Positions 44,416 to 53,292 are shown, numbered from the stretch's first letter. The stretch: DNA of 64,000 nucleotides from CAVEFW01 sp963643505 (GCA_963643505.1 CAVIKF010000007.1:9914-73913), one strand, 5' to 3'. The notes: a model not told the origin generated them from the sequence alone. Translations and numbers: made by a program.

Positions 44416-44450
44416 TCGAAAGGTGAGCTGTTCGCCAGAAAAACGCAACC

Positions 44451-44858
44451 TCACAAGCGGCGAATGATAGCGGTAACAGGAGCGTCGCCCATGTCGAGAT
44501 AGTCATCACCGCGAACAAGACTGCTCACGCTCTCGCGAGTCTCAAGCTCATGTACGCGATCGGCCAGCTTGCGAACACGGCGATGCAGGTCATCTATCTC
44601 CTTGTCGCGCTCATCGAGACGACCCTGCAGGTCAAGGATGCGGATGACGCCCGCAAGATTGATGCCCTCACTCGTCAGTTCGTTGATAAACGAAAGCCGC
44701 TCGATATCGGCCTCGGAATACATACGCGTATTACCGCTGGTACGCTGGGGCGTCACAAGCCCCTTCTGCTCATAGGATCGTAAGGTCTGTGGATGGACTC
44801 CCGCAAGCTCTGCTGCCACGCTAATCATGTACAAAGGACGGTTGCGATCGTTTACCAT
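44451..44858 (-). CDS. hspR: HspR, MerR-family heat-shock repressor
   Basis: 135 residues. MerR-type winged helix: PLYMISVAAELAGVHPQTLRSYEQKGLVTPQRTSGNTRMYSEADIERL (N-terminal 55 residues) followed by a coiled coil (about 75-110, LDERDKEIDDLHRRVRKLADRVHELE). HspR binds HAIR operators together with DnaK as co-repressor in actinobacteria. Its start overlaps the dnaJ stop by 7 bp, the classical dnaKJ-hspR arrangement, so it is expected to autoregulate the operon. Confidence 0.94.
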   Translation of the reverse strand: MVNDRNRPLYMISVAAELAGVHPQTLRSYEQKGLVTPQRTSGNTRMYSEADIERLSFINELTSEGINLAGVIRILDLQGRLDERDKEIDDLHRRVRKLADRVHELETRESVSSLVRGDDYLDMGDAPVTAIIRRL

Positions 44859-45808
44859 GGCCTTGTCACCTCCTCACTTGCATCCATGAAAGCGGCAAGC
44901 GCCGAGCGTTGCCCCTCATTCAGATTCGTCGGGACCACGGCTTTCAACTTGATCTTCAAATCACCGTTTCCCGTAGCGTTGACCTTAGGCGCGCCCTTGC
45001 CTCGAACGCTCAGAACGGTTCCGTCCTGGGTTCCTGCCGGGATGCGAACCTTCACACGCGTCCCATCGGGAGACGGGACGACTATGCTCTCGCCCAAAGC
45101 CAACTCGGCAAAGGAAACCGGGGTCTCAACGATCACATTTGCGCCGTCACGCTCGAACCACTCATGTGGCTCGATCTTGAGGGTGACTGTCAAATCCCCT
45201 GGCGCACCACCCGTTTGGGATGCGGCTCCGCGTCCGCGATAGCGCAAACGGCTTCCATCCACCGCGCCAGCCGGGACTTTCACATCAAGCGTCTCCGCCT
45301 CGGACTTGCCAGAAATGCGGACCGTCACACGCTTTTGAGCGCCCGTGAACGCCTCCATGAAAGAGATCGGCAAGGTCACATTCGAATCGTGACCCTTTTG
45401 CGGACCACACCCCGAACCGCAACCACCGCCGCAGCCAGACGCGCCCTTGTTGCCGCCAAAGCCGAAGCTGCTGAAATCCCAGTTGGTTCCAAAAGCACCT
45501 TCGCCGTTACGGAGGCTTTCAAGAATCTCGGCCCAGCTACCGAACCCGGCAAAGTCGCCACCGGAGCCGCCCCAACCACCGTTGGGGATCTGGCTTGCTT
45601 GGGCGGTTCCGTACTGGTCGTACATCTTGCGCTTCTTGTCGTCGCTCAAAACCTCGTAGGCCTCGTTAATTTCCTTGAATTTGGCCTCATCTCCGCCCGC
45701 ATCAGGATGGTGGGTTCGAGCAAGCTTGCGGAAAGCCTTCTTGATATCCTCAGGCGTCGCGTCGCGCGAGACGCCAAGGGTCTTGTAGTAATCCGGCGTT
45801 GCAGCCAC
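44852..45808 (-). CDS. dnaJ: DnaJ-family co-chaperone without the zinc-finger repeats
   Basis: 318 residues from GTG 45808, placed 8 bases after AAAGGAGGTGA; the GTG three codons upstream lies inside that ribosome-binding site. J domain YYKTLGVSRDATPEDIKKAFRKLARTHHPDAGGDEAKF with the HPD tripeptide, a Gly/Phe region (about 75-130), then two C-terminal beta domains (about 140-300) and a dimer helix. No CxxCxGxG repeats are present; only a SGCGGGCGSGCG stretch (about 120) stands where they would begin. It is thus a CbpA-like class B J-protein in the dnaJ position of the operon. Confidence 0.92.
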   Translation of the reverse strand: MAATPDYYKTLGVSRDATPEDIKKAFRKLARTHHPDAGGDEAKFKEINEAYEVLSDDKKRKMYDQYGTAQASQIPNGGWGGSGGDFAGFGSWAEILESLRNGEGAFGTNWDFSSFGFGGNKGASGCGGGCGSGCGPQKGHDSNVTLPISFMEAFTGAQKRVTVRISGKSEAETLDVKVPAGAVDGSRLRYRGRGAASQTGGAPGDLTVTLKIEPHEWFERDGANVIVETPVSFAELALGESIVVPSPDGTRVKVRIPAGTQDGTVLSVRGKGAPKVNATGNGDLKIKLKAVVPTNLNEGQRSALAAFMDASEEVTRPW

Positions 45809-45828
45809 GCGAATCACCTCCTTTACAA

Positions 45829-45852
45829 CGAGAGCGGGTGGCCCCGCTCTCG
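45829..45852 (-). promoter_or_regulatory. Intercistronic hairpin between grpE and dnaJ
   Basis: Perfect 10-bp stem CGAGAGCGGG / CCCGCTCTCG with a 4-nt loop, ending 7 bases before the dnaJ ribosome-binding site and without a T-run. It could protect the upstream mRNA from 3' decay or set dnaJ dosage. Confidence 0.65.
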
Positions 45853-45931
45853 AATGGTTACTTACTTACGATGTTGCCACGACCTGAACCTAGACAAGCG
45901 TTCATGCTTGACAAGCTCGTGAGCTCTAAGG

Positions 45932-46630
45932 CTATTCCTCGTCCTCGAGCTTCGGCCGCTGAGGACCTCCCGTGGTTACCGTGACCATCGCGGGTCTTAA
46001 GACCTTGGAACCCATCTTGTAGCCCTTCTGGTAAACCTGGTGGACGGTCTCATCAAAAGCCTCGTCATCAGGAACCGTCGCAACAGCTTGATGTTGAAGG
46101 GCGTCAAAGGGCTCACCGGCTGGGTCGATCTTCTCGAGGCCGCTCTTGCCAAGGACGTCGTGCAACTTGTTCTGCACCGCCTTCACACCGTCAAGAAGAC
46201 CCGCCTCACCGTTCGTCTCGGCGTAGTCGATCGTGCGCTCAAAGTCATCAAGGACCGGCAGGATGTTGCTGCAAAGCTTCTCCGTTGCCAACGCCTTCTC
46301 GACCTTGCGTTGCTCTTCGGTGCGACGACGATACGTATCCCACTCCGCATGGAGACGAACGTACTTGTCTTTCCACTCAGCAACCTCGGCTTGGGCCTTC
46401 TCGAGAGCTTCGGCCGCCACTGCCGCAAGGGTGTCGGTATCGACGACCTCCGCCTCGACCGCCTCGACCGCCTCAGCCGCCTCAGCCGCCTCAACCGCCT
46501 CGGCTACGATCTTCTCAGCCTCGCAGACAAGGTCGGCTTGGGTGGCCGCGGACTCCTCCGCAACCACTTCGCCGGGCTCAGCGTCCTCTACAACATCGTC
46601 GTTGCGATAATCTTCGTTCTCCGGCGTCAT
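45932..46630 (-). CDS. grpE: Nucleotide exchange factor GrpE
   Basis: 232 residues. A long acidic, Ala/Glu/Val-rich N-terminus (about 1-75, with repeated AVEAAEAAEAVEAVEAE) precedes the coiled coil (about 75-125, EWKDKYVRLHAEWDTYRRR) and the C-terminal beta wing (about 165-220, VHQVYQKGYKMGSKVLRPAMVTV), which ends in the GrpE signature. It releases ADP from DnaK and as a coiled coil may act as a thermosensor. It starts 5 bp after dnaK, so they are translationally close. Confidence 0.95.
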   Translation of the reverse strand: MTPENEDYRNDDVVEDAEPGEVVAEESAATQADLVCEAEKIVAEAVEAAEAAEAVEAVEAEVVDTDTLAAVAAEALEKAQAEVAEWKDKYVRLHAEWDTYRRRTEEQRKVEKALATEKLCSNILPVLDDFERTIDYAETNGEAGLLDGVKAVQNKLHDVLGKSGLEKIDPAGEPFDALQHQAVATVPDDEAFDETVHQVYQKGYKMGSKVLRPAMVTVTTGGPQRPKLEDEE

Positions 46631-46635
46631 AAGAA

Positions 46636-48540
46636 TTACTTACCTTCCGAATCGTCGACGACCTCATAGTCAGCCTCGATGGTGTCGTCGTTCGCAGGGG
46701 CCTCGGTTGGCTGGGCACCGGCCGCAGCGCCTGCATCGTTGTTGGAGTATGCGATCTCGGCCAACTTGTAACCGGCGGCCTGCAGGTTCTCGGTCGCGGT
46801 CTTGATAGCCTGGATGTCCGTACCGTTCAAAGCATCCTGTGCTGCGCTGATGGCGCTCTCCGCATTGCTACGAGCATCTGCGGGAACCTTGTCACCAAGC
46901 TCGTTGAGGGTCTGCTGGGTGGCGTTGATGAGGGAGTCGCAATTGTTGCGGGCCTCTGCTTCCTCCTTGCGTGCAGCATCTTCCTCAGCGTGAGCCTCAG
47001 CATCCTTGACCATGCGGTCGACCTCGTCATCGCTTAGAGCCGTAGATCCACTGATGGTGATCTGCTGCTGCTTGCCCGTACCGAGGTCCTTAGCGGACAC
47101 GTTCACGATGCCGTTGGCGTCGATGTCGAACGTCACCTCGATCTGGGGAACGCCACGACGTGCTGCCGGGATACCGGAGAGTTGGAAGCGACCCAACGTC
47201 TTGTTGCCAGCAGCCATCTGACGCTCACCTTGGAGAACATGAATCTCAACGGAGGTCTGGTTGTCAGCCGCCGTGGAATAGATCTCAGTCTTGCGAGTCG
47301 GAATCGTAGTGTTGCGGTCGATCATCTTCGTCATGACGCCGCCCATGGTCTCAACGCCCAAGGACAACGGCGTGACATCGAGAAGCAAGATGCCCTGGAC
47401 GTCGCCGGAAAGGACGCCGCCCTGGATTGCCGCACCCATCGCAACGACCTCGTCAGGGTTCACGGACATGTTAGGCTGCTTGCCCGTCATGGTCTTAACA
47501 AGATCCTGGACGGCAGGCATACGGGTCGAGCCGCCGACGAGGATGACCTCGTCAACCTCACCCGTGGTCAAGCCGGCATCACGCAGTGCCTGCTCAACAG
47601 GCTTGCGGCAACGATCCAACAGATCGCGGGTGATGCGCTCGAACTCCGCACGAGACAGGCTGTAATCAAGATGCTTCGGACCTGTTGCATCCGCGGTGAT
47701 GAACGGCAGGTTGATATTTGCCTGGGTGGTGGTGGAGAGCTCCATCTTCGCCTTCTCGGCAGCCTCCTTCAGGCGCTGCAGAGCCATCTTGTCCTGACGA
47801 AGATCGATACCGCCGTTGTCGGCCTTGAATTTGTCGGCAAGCCAGTCGATGACGCGCTGATCCCAGTCGTCGCCTCCAAGGTGGTTGTCGCCGGCAGTAG
47901 AAGCCACCTCGAAAACGCCGTCACCAAGCTCGAGGACGGAGACGTCAAAGGTGCCGCCACCGAGGTCGAAGACGAGGATCTTCTCGTCATGGTCAACCTT
48001 GTCAAGACCATAAGCGAGAGCGGCCGCGGTCGGCTCGTTGATGATGCGCTTCACCTCGAGGCCAGCGATCTTGCCTGCGTCCTTCGTCGCTTGACGCTGA
48101 GCGTCGTTGAAGTATGCCGGAACGGTGATGACGGCCTCGGTGATGGGGCTGCCGACCTGCTTCTCAGCATCGGCCTTCAACTTCTGGAGAACCATTGCGG
48201 AAATCTCCTCGGGGGTGTAGTCCTTGCCATCGATGCTGATGACTGCACGACCACCCTGACCGGACTTGACGTTGTAGGCAACCGTCTTCTGCTCTTCCTG
48301 GGTCTCATTGAAGGAACGACCGATGAAACGCTTCACGGATGCGATCGTGTTCTCGGGGTTGGTGACCGCCTGGTTCTTTGCAGCCTTGCCGACAACGCGC
48401 TCGCCGTCCTTACGGAAACCTTCAACAGAAGGAGTGGTGCGATCGCCTTCGGCGTTGACGAGGATCTCGGGGACAGCGCCCTCCATGACAGCCATGGCGG
48501 AGTTAGTGGTGCCCAAATCAATACCAAGAATCTTTCCCAT
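46636..48540 (-). CDS. dnaK: Chaperone DnaK (Hsp70)
   Basis: 634 residues. Phosphate-1 motif GIDLGTTNSAMAV at the N-terminus, LVFDLGGGTFDVSVLELG (about 190), VGGSTRMPAVQDLV (about 330), interdomain linker DVTPLSLGVET (about 380), the substrate-binding beta domain and alpha lid, and a C-terminal tail ending in acidic residues (YEVVDDSEGK). Length and order are standard. First gene of dnaK-grpE-dnaJ-hspR, preceded by a strong promoter with a HAIR-like site and a long leader hairpin. Confidence 0.97.
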   Translation of the reverse strand: MGKILGIDLGTTNSAMAVMEGAVPEILVNAEGDRTTPSVEGFRKDGERVVGKAAKNQAVTNPENTIASVKRFIGRSFNETQEEQKTVAYNVKSGQGGRAVISIDGKDYTPEEISAMVLQKLKADAEKQVGSPITEAVITVPAYFNDAQRQATKDAGKIAGLEVKRIINEPTAAALAYGLDKVDHDEKILVFDLGGGTFDVSVLELGDGVFEVASTAGDNHLGGDDWDQRVIDWLADKFKADNGGIDLRQDKMALQRLKEAAEKAKMELSTTTQANINLPFITADATGPKHLDYSLSRAEFERITRDLLDRCRKPVEQALRDAGLTTGEVDEVILVGGSTRMPAVQDLVKTMTGKQPNMSVNPDEVVAMGAAIQGGVLSGDVQGILLLDVTPLSLGVETMGGVMTKMIDRNTTIPTRKTEIYSTAADNQTSVEIHVLQGERQMAAGNKTLGRFQLSGIPAARRGVPQIEVTFDIDANGIVNVSAKDLGTGKQQQITISGSTALSDDEVDRMVKDAEAHAEEDAARKEEAEARNNCDSLINATQQTLNELGDKVPADARSNAESAISAAQDALNGTDIQAIKTATENLQAAGYKLAEIAYSNNDAGAAAGAQPTEAPANDDTIEADYEVVDDSEGK

Positions 48541-48580
48541 TTTATCTACTTCCTCTCACTAGAGAATTGATACCAAAACA

Positions 48581-48629
48581 CGACCTGCTGCCTGGAGGGG
48601 GCGAAGCGTTGGGCTTCAGCAGCAGGTCG
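48581..48629 (-). promoter_or_regulatory. Long hairpin in the dnaK 5' leader
   Basis: Perfect 11-bp stem CGACCTGCTGC / GCAGCAGGTCG enclosing a 27-nt loop that itself contains GAAGC/GCTTC. It would be transcribed from the promoter at 48662-48690, lies 40 bp upstream of the start codon, and is followed on the minus strand by TGTTTTGG. It may be an attenuator or a stability element. Confidence 0.6.
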
Positions 48630-48661
48630 CCTGACTTGTCTAGTTTCCAAAGACAGTACGT

Positions 48662-48691
48662 ATAATAAAATCTAAGTCTCTAGTTGTCAAG
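48662..48691 (-). promoter_or_regulatory. dnaK operon promoter with HAIR-like operator
   Basis: Minus strand TTGACA (48685-48690), 17-base spacer, TATTAT (48662-48667), an almost ideal housekeeping promoter. Overlapping it, CTTGACA-N7-ACTTAGA (48671-48691) keeps the 7-base spacing and 9 of 14 positions of the HAIR consensus CTTGAGT-N7-ACTCAAG bound by HspR. Confidence 0.72.
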
Positions 48692-49005
48692 TTTTATAGA
48701 TAGAAATATTAAGATTATATGGTGATGAATCGTTTTAGCAGGTCAGTCGCTTATAAAGTTTGAATATTTTGTGGCCTCTCTGGTTTTCAAATCTAAGTCC
48801 CACTCACTCAACCCTCTCATTTCTTGCTTGGATTGGGCGGTTTTCGGCAAAAAATCGTGTCCGCGCCTCCGACAAGCGTCTCCCAGCGCTTTTCCGCGGT
48901 TGACAACGTAACAAAACTTTTAGCCCGCGATTATCCCACCTCGCGTAATCCGATAATTTCAATAGACTACCGTCGCAGATAGATTGCAAATTTCGCCAAA
49001 AACAA
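48692..49005. other. Divergent intergenic region, dnaK to ABC importer
   Basis: Over 300 bp, A/T-rich next to the dnaK promoter. Beyond the promoters described separately I see no credible gene; a long open minus-strand frame across it continues through the importer gene and is a shadow. Confidence 0.5.
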
Positions 49006-49034
49006 TTGTTTCGATACCCAAACATGAGTATTAT
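49001..49034 (+). promoter_or_regulatory. Probable promoter of the ABC importer operon with palindromic operator
   Basis: TTGTTT (49006-49011), 17-base spacer, TATTAT (49029-49034), about 60 bp before the start codon. The perfect palindrome AACAATTGTT (49001-49010) overlaps the -35 and is a candidate regulator site. Confidence 0.55.
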
Positions 49035-49094
49035 TCGTTCATGTCTATTATTGGTTAGACGCAATTTACTGTTGTTCAAAGAAATGGGGACCCT

Positions 49095-50234
49095 ATGAAG
49101 GAATTTTCTCGTCGTGGCTTCATGAAGGTTGCTGGCGCATCCGTCGCAGCCACCGTCGCAGCTGGTGCACTTGCCGGTTGCGACTCCAAATCCGCCACAT
49201 CCAACACCGCTTCCAACACTGCTGTTAAGGAAGAGGCGTTCATGAGCGAAGGCAAGGGCCAACACCTTGTCTGCGCCGTCACCGGCAAGCTCATCAAGAT
49301 TGCTCCCGCAATCCTCGCCAACCAACTCGGTTACTTCAAGGAGGAGGGTTGCGACGTCGAGTTCCAGACCGTCGCGCTCGCTGACGCTATGGCTTCCATG
49401 TCCGTCAACAAGCTGGACATCGACCTCTTCGGCATCGTTCCCGCTTGCTCCTACGTTTCCCAGGGCACCCCGATCTACGTCTTCGGCGGCACCATCCTCG
49501 ACGGCTCCGAGTTCATCTCCCTCAAGACCTTCGACAAGAAACTTGAGAAGGCAGAGGACTTCAAGGGCTTGAAGATCGCTTGCTCGCGTGAAGAGTCCGG
49601 CCAGATCTACCTCAAGTCCTTCTTGAAGAAGCAGGGCATGGAGCTTGGCAAGGACGTCGAGTTCGAGTATGTCGACAACGCCACCACCGCACTTGAAGGC
49701 CTGCGCTCCGGCCAGTGCGACCTGTTCATTGCCAACAACGCAATGGGCTACACCTATTCCTCTTCCATGGACGACATCAAAGTCGCTGGCATCCCCGCTG
49801 ACGTCACCGGCGATTATCCCTGCTGCCGCCAGAATTGCTCCGAGGAGGCTTACACCAAGAAGTTCCTGTCCCTCGTCGACTTCGAGATCGCTCTCATCCG
49901 CGGTTACGACTACTACCTCAACAACAAGGAGGACGTTATCAGCCGCCTCGTCGAGTACTCCGCACAAAAGGCCGACTACGTCGAAGCAGCTATGTACGGC
50001 AAGGGCGACTACCGCAACGTTATGAACCTCTCCCCCGATCCGCATGTCCATGAGATCGTCAAGTTCTACGAGGGCATGATGGAGATTGGAGAGATCGAGA
50101 AGTCCGACTACAAGATGGAGGACTACGCAACGTCTGCCGTCTACAAGAAGGCTTTGGACACCCTCGTTGAGCGTGAGCCCAACAACGCCACTTACAAGAA
50201 GCTCATGGACGAGTATGCAGGGAACAACGCATAG
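49095..50234 (+). CDS. ABC transporter solute-binding lipoprotein, NMT1/THI5-TauA type
   Basis: 379 residues. The N-terminus combines a twin-arginine-like SRRGFMKVAG with a lipobox LAGC (about residue 28), so it is probably a Tat-exported lipoprotein. The mature part has LIKIAPAILANQLGYFKEEGCDVEFQTV, GLKIACSREESGQIYLKSFL and LRSGQCDLFIAN, typical of NMT1/TauA/SsuA binding proteins that take up sulfonates, pyrimidine precursors or other small organics. A Cys-rich PCCRQNCSEE loop near 240 is unusual. It heads an operon with ATPase, permease, radical SAM and LRR genes. Ligand unknown. Confidence 0.87.
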   Translation: MKEFSRRGFMKVAGASVAATVAAGALAGCDSKSATSNTASNTAVKEEAFMSEGKGQHLVCAVTGKLIKIAPAILANQLGYFKEEGCDVEFQTVALADAMASMSVNKLDIDLFGIVPACSYVSQGTPIYVFGGTILDGSEFISLKTFDKKLEKAEDFKGLKIACSREESGQIYLKSFLKKQGMELGKDVEFEYVDNATTALEGLRSGQCDLFIANNAMGYTYSSSMDDIKVAGIPADVTGDYPCCRQNCSEEAYTKKFLSLVDFEIALIRGYDYYLNNKEDVISRLVEYSAQKADYVEAAMYGKGDYRNVMNLSPDPHVHEIVKFYEGMMEIGEIEKSDYKMEDYATSAVYKKALDTLVEREPNNATYKKLMDEYAGNNA

Positions 50235-50325
50235 TCTCTAACGCTTCAAGATCTTTGATGTGGCGCCCTTCAGACGGGGGGCGCCACGTCATGTTGTGCA
50301 CAGCAATGTGAAAGGAGGAGGGTCT

Positions 50326-51198
50326 GTGAGTACTTTGGCCCTGAAGGACGTCTGCTTCGTCTACGACGACGACCTGCTCAAACAGGCAAAGCGAACAGGC
50401 GAAGACATTCCTGACGAAGACCTGGTTTTGCGACACCTCAACATCACCATCGAAGACGGCGAGTTCGTTTGCCTCGTCGGTCATTCGGGTTGCGGGAAAT
50501 CCACCACGCTCCGCATCCTCGAGGGCCTCCAAGCCCCCGCGAAAGGTGTCATAGAAATCGGCGGCAAACCCATCGAAGGCCCCGGCCTCGACCGCTCCGT
50601 CGTCTTCCAAAACTATTCCCTGTTCCCTTGGATGACCGCAAAGAAGAACATCGAGTTCGGCATCAACCAGGCATCTTTGGAGCTTGGTCGCAATCAGACG
50701 AAGGCCCAAATCAGTGACATTGCTGATGAGTATCTGGCCAAGGTCAACATGACCAAGGCCGCAGACCTGTTCCCCTACCAACTTTCCGGCGGCATGCAGC
50801 AACGCGTGGCCATCGCCCGCGCGTTGGCCATGGACACCGAGATCTTGCTTTTCGACGAGCCCTTCGGAGCCTTGGATATCAAGACCCGCCGCGAGCTGCA
50901 AACACTCATGGAGAACTTCTGGGTTGAAGGCTCAAACGACAAGACCGCTGTATTTGTCACCCATGACATCGAGGAGGCCCTGCTTTTGGCCGACCGCATC
51001 GTGTTCATGAGCGGTGGTCGTTTCCTTCAGGAATTCCGTGTCGAGACTCCCCGTCCCCGCGATCCAGAGGAATTCCCCAATTCCGAAGAGTTCAAGACGC
51101 TCCGCTCCAACCTGCTTGAGTTGTTCTACTCCGCCGAGGAAACCAAACTCGACCAAGCCGATCGCGAGCGTGTATACGAGGGAGGTGCTACGCTGTGA
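50326..51198 (+). CDS. ABC transporter ATP-binding protein (TauB/SsuB type)
   Basis: 290 residues from GTG 50326 (AAAGGAGG upstream; the longer frame is unsupported). Walker A GHSGCGKST (about 53), Q-loop VVFQNYSLFPW (about 92), signature LSGGMQQRVAIARAL (about 154), Walker B ILLFDEPFGALD (about 175) and H-loop FVTHDIEEAL. An insert of about 15 residues (DDDLLKQAKRTGEDIPDED) near the N-terminus is uncommon. Energises the importer with its neighbours. The stop overlaps the permease start. Confidence 0.92.
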   Translation: MSTLALKDVCFVYDDDLLKQAKRTGEDIPDEDLVLRHLNITIEDGEFVCLVGHSGCGKSTTLRILEGLQAPAKGVIEIGGKPIEGPGLDRSVVFQNYSLFPWMTAKKNIEFGINQASLELGRNQTKAQISDIADEYLAKVNMTKAADLFPYQLSGGMQQRVAIARALAMDTEILLFDEPFGALDIKTRRELQTLMENFWVEGSNDKTAVFVTHDIEEALLLADRIVFMSGGRFLQEFRVETPRPRDPEEFPNSEEFKTLRSNLLELFYSAEETKLDQADRERVYEGGATL

Positions 51199-52121
51199 CG
51201 CCGTCAATCAAGCGACGTTTCATCTTGTCGCATATCATGATGATTGTCCTGATAGCAATCATCCTTTTCGCTCCCTACACCCGCAAAAACGTAGATCCGC
51301 CCATCGCGTTCTTCTGCGCTATCGCCATCGCGGAGATTCTTTATCTCATCGCGTTATACGTCGGCCGCAAGAAAGACCCCATTCCCGCAGGCTCCAGCGA
51401 CATCATTTGCGTCGTCTGGCTCCTATTTATCGCATGGGAGCTGGCAGGGCCCGTTACAGGCATCGCCCACAACGTCCTTATCCCCTCCCCGGAAAACGTG
51501 TTCTACGTGTTCGTTGAGCATGGCGGTGAACTTGCCATAAGCGTTGTCTCCTCTTTGCAGTTGCTTTTGACCGGCTTCATCTTCGGCACGCTCTTAGGCG
51601 TCATCTTGGGCATTATCTGCGGTTGGATTCCGCGACTGCGCGCCATGTTCTATCCCATCGCCAACGTGTTTGCGCCTATCCCCTCCGTTGTTTTCACGCC
51701 GTTCTTGGTCATCATCATGCCGAACTATCGATGGGCCGCCATCATGGTCATCCTCATCGGCGTGTTTTGGCCCCAGTTCCTGAGCATGATCTTGCGCGTC
51801 GGTTCCTTGCCCGCCGCCATCATCGACAACGCCCGCATCATGAAGGTATCCAACGTCACCATGATCACCAAGATCATCTTGCCCTACATCATCCCCAGCG
51901 TTCTTTCCGGCCTACGCGTGTCTTTGACTACCGGCTTCCTCATGCTCATGTATGCTGAGAGCTTCGGCGCCAAGTCGGGTATCGGCTATTGGATTTCCAA
52001 CGCCAACGTGTTCGCAAACTACGCAAACATCTACGCAGGCATCATCACTTGCGGTATAACTGTTACGGTATTGAACTACGGATCTGCATGGATTCAAAAG
52101 AAGTTCACCACTTGGAAGTAA
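51195..52121 (+). CDS. ABC transporter permease (TauC/SsuC type)
   Basis: 308 residues from GTG 51195, overlapping the ATPase stop by 4 bp. About eight membrane helices, the first three (10-95) being an N-terminal extension, and the core carrying the EAA loop DNARIMKVSNVTMITKIILPYIIPSVLSG (about 213-242) that docks on the ATPase. Belongs to the BPD_transp_1 permeases that work with NMT1/TauA-type binding proteins. Confidence 0.9.
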   Translation: MTPSIKRRFILSHIMMIVLIAIILFAPYTRKNVDPPIAFFCAIAIAEILYLIALYVGRKKDPIPAGSSDIICVVWLLFIAWELAGPVTGIAHNVLIPSPENVFYVFVEHGGELAISVVSSLQLLLTGFIFGTLLGVILGIICGWIPRLRAMFYPIANVFAPIPSVVFTPFLVIIMPNYRWAAIMVILIGVFWPQFLSMILRVGSLPAAIIDNARIMKVSNVTMITKIILPYIIPSVLSGLRVSLTTGFLMLMYAESFGAKSGIGYWISNANVFANYANIYAGIITCGITVTVLNYGSAWIQKKFTTWK

Positions 52122-52130
52122 AACGAGCAT

Positions 52131-52166
52131 TTCAGACGAGACACACGATTCAGACGAGACACACGA
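52131..52166. repeat. Perfect 18-bp tandem duplication
   Basis: TTCAGACGAGACACACGA occurs twice head to tail between the permease stop and the ribosome-binding site of the radical SAM gene. Confidence 0.9.
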
Positions 52167-52176
52167 GGAGGACAAA

Positions 52177-53292
52177 TTGGACCAACAGATCAAAGAGATG
52201 ATCGATCGCGCAACCGACGAGGCCCTGCGCCTTGCCATCCAACCCCGCGAGGTCATAATTAAGATGCTTGAGCTTGATCCCAATTCCGAAGAGGTCATGT
52301 ATCTGCGCCAGTGCGCCAACAAGATTGCCCATATCGCCTCCAAGAACCGTTGCGGCATCTCCGGTGCCATCGGCGTGGACCTTTGCAGTTGTGACATGAA
52401 CTGCAAGTTTTGCTCCTTCGGCACCGAGTGGGGCTTGGTGAAGGACGAGATTATCTACACCAAGGAAGAGGTCATCGAGATGGCCCGCGCCTACATCGAG
52501 GCCGGTGTGACCACCTTGACCCTGCGCTCCACGGAGTTTTACGATCTCAAGGTTCTCACCGAGTGGCTCCAAGACATCCGTGAGCAGGTGCCGGGCGATT
52601 ACATGATCAACCTCAACGTGGGCGAGATGACCCCCGCCATGGCTGAGGCCGCCTACCAGGCAGGTGCCACCAGCGCCTATCATGTCATCCGCATGCGTGA
52701 GGGCATCGACACCCCCTTCGACGTGAAGCTGCGCGAGCAGACCATCCGCGCCATCGCCGACTCCCCCCTCCGTTGGGGTACCTGCATCGAGCCCATCGGC
52801 GTCGAGCACACCAACGAGGAGCTGGCTGACAAGATTTTGTACAACATGTCCCTCCATCCCTACGGCATGGGCGTTATGTTTCGTGTCAACGTTCCTGGCA
52901 CCCCCTTCGAGGGCATGGCCGACGTCCCCAAGGAGCGCAGACTCCAGATTTTGGCAACGGTCCGCATCGCTGTGGGCGCCACCATTCGCTGCGTGAGCTG
53001 CCATCCCGCATTGCCCGAGGCGTTGTACTCCGGCGGATGCGGCTTCACGGTGGAGCGCGGCGCCAACCCCCGCGACACCGAGTTCAACGAGGACGTTTGG
53101 AAAGGCTTCACCGTCGAGCAGGCCTGTGAGGAGATTCGCAAGGCAGGATTTGAGCCCACGGTCATCAACCCCGATCCCCGCTTCCGCAAAGACGGCAACA
53201 ACTGGTGGACCACCGGCGACCCATCCAACTACATCATGCCCGACCCCACCGCCAACGCTGGCGCTGGTTGCTGTTGTGGCAAGCACGCATAA
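52177..53292 (+). CDS. BioB-like radical SAM protein of unknown substrate
   Basis: 371 residues from TTG 52177, preceded by AGGAGG. The cluster motif is CDMNCKFCSFG (Cys-x3-Cys-x2-Cys, about residue 70), preceded by the BioB/ThiH-like GISGAIGVDLCSC. The barrel continues with TTLTLRSTEF, INLNVGEMTP and YHVIRMREGIDTPF. Later Cys (IRCVSCHP, about 267; GGCGFT) could bind an auxiliary cluster, and the protein ends CCCGKHA. It resembles biotin/thiamin-synthesis radical SAM enzymes but lacks a clear assignment. As fourth gene of an importer operon it may transform the imported compound (inference). Confidence 0.82.
   Translation: MDQQIKEMIDRATDEALRLAIQPREVIIKMLELDPNSEEVMYLRQCANKIAHIASKNRCGISGAIGVDLCSCDMNCKFCSFGTEWGLVKDEIIYTKEEVIEMARAYIEAGVTTLTLRSTEFYDLKVLTEWLQDIREQVPGDYMINLNVGEMTPAMAEAAYQAGATSAYHVIRMREGIDTPFDVKLREQTIRAIADSPLRWGTCIEPIGVEHTNEELADKILYNMSLHPYGMGVMFRVNVPGTPFEGMADVPKERRLQILATVRIAVGATIRCVSCHPALPEALYSGGCGFTVERGANPRDTEFNEDVWKGFTVEQACEEIRKAGFEPTVINPDPRFRKDGNNWWTTGDPSNYIMPDPTANAGAGCCCGKHA

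Noticed and set aside
48804..50051. Long minus-strand open frame (415 codons) over the ABC binding-protein gene
   Set aside because: Its composition is that of an antisense shadow, and the plus-strand frame has clear family motifs and a signal peptide.
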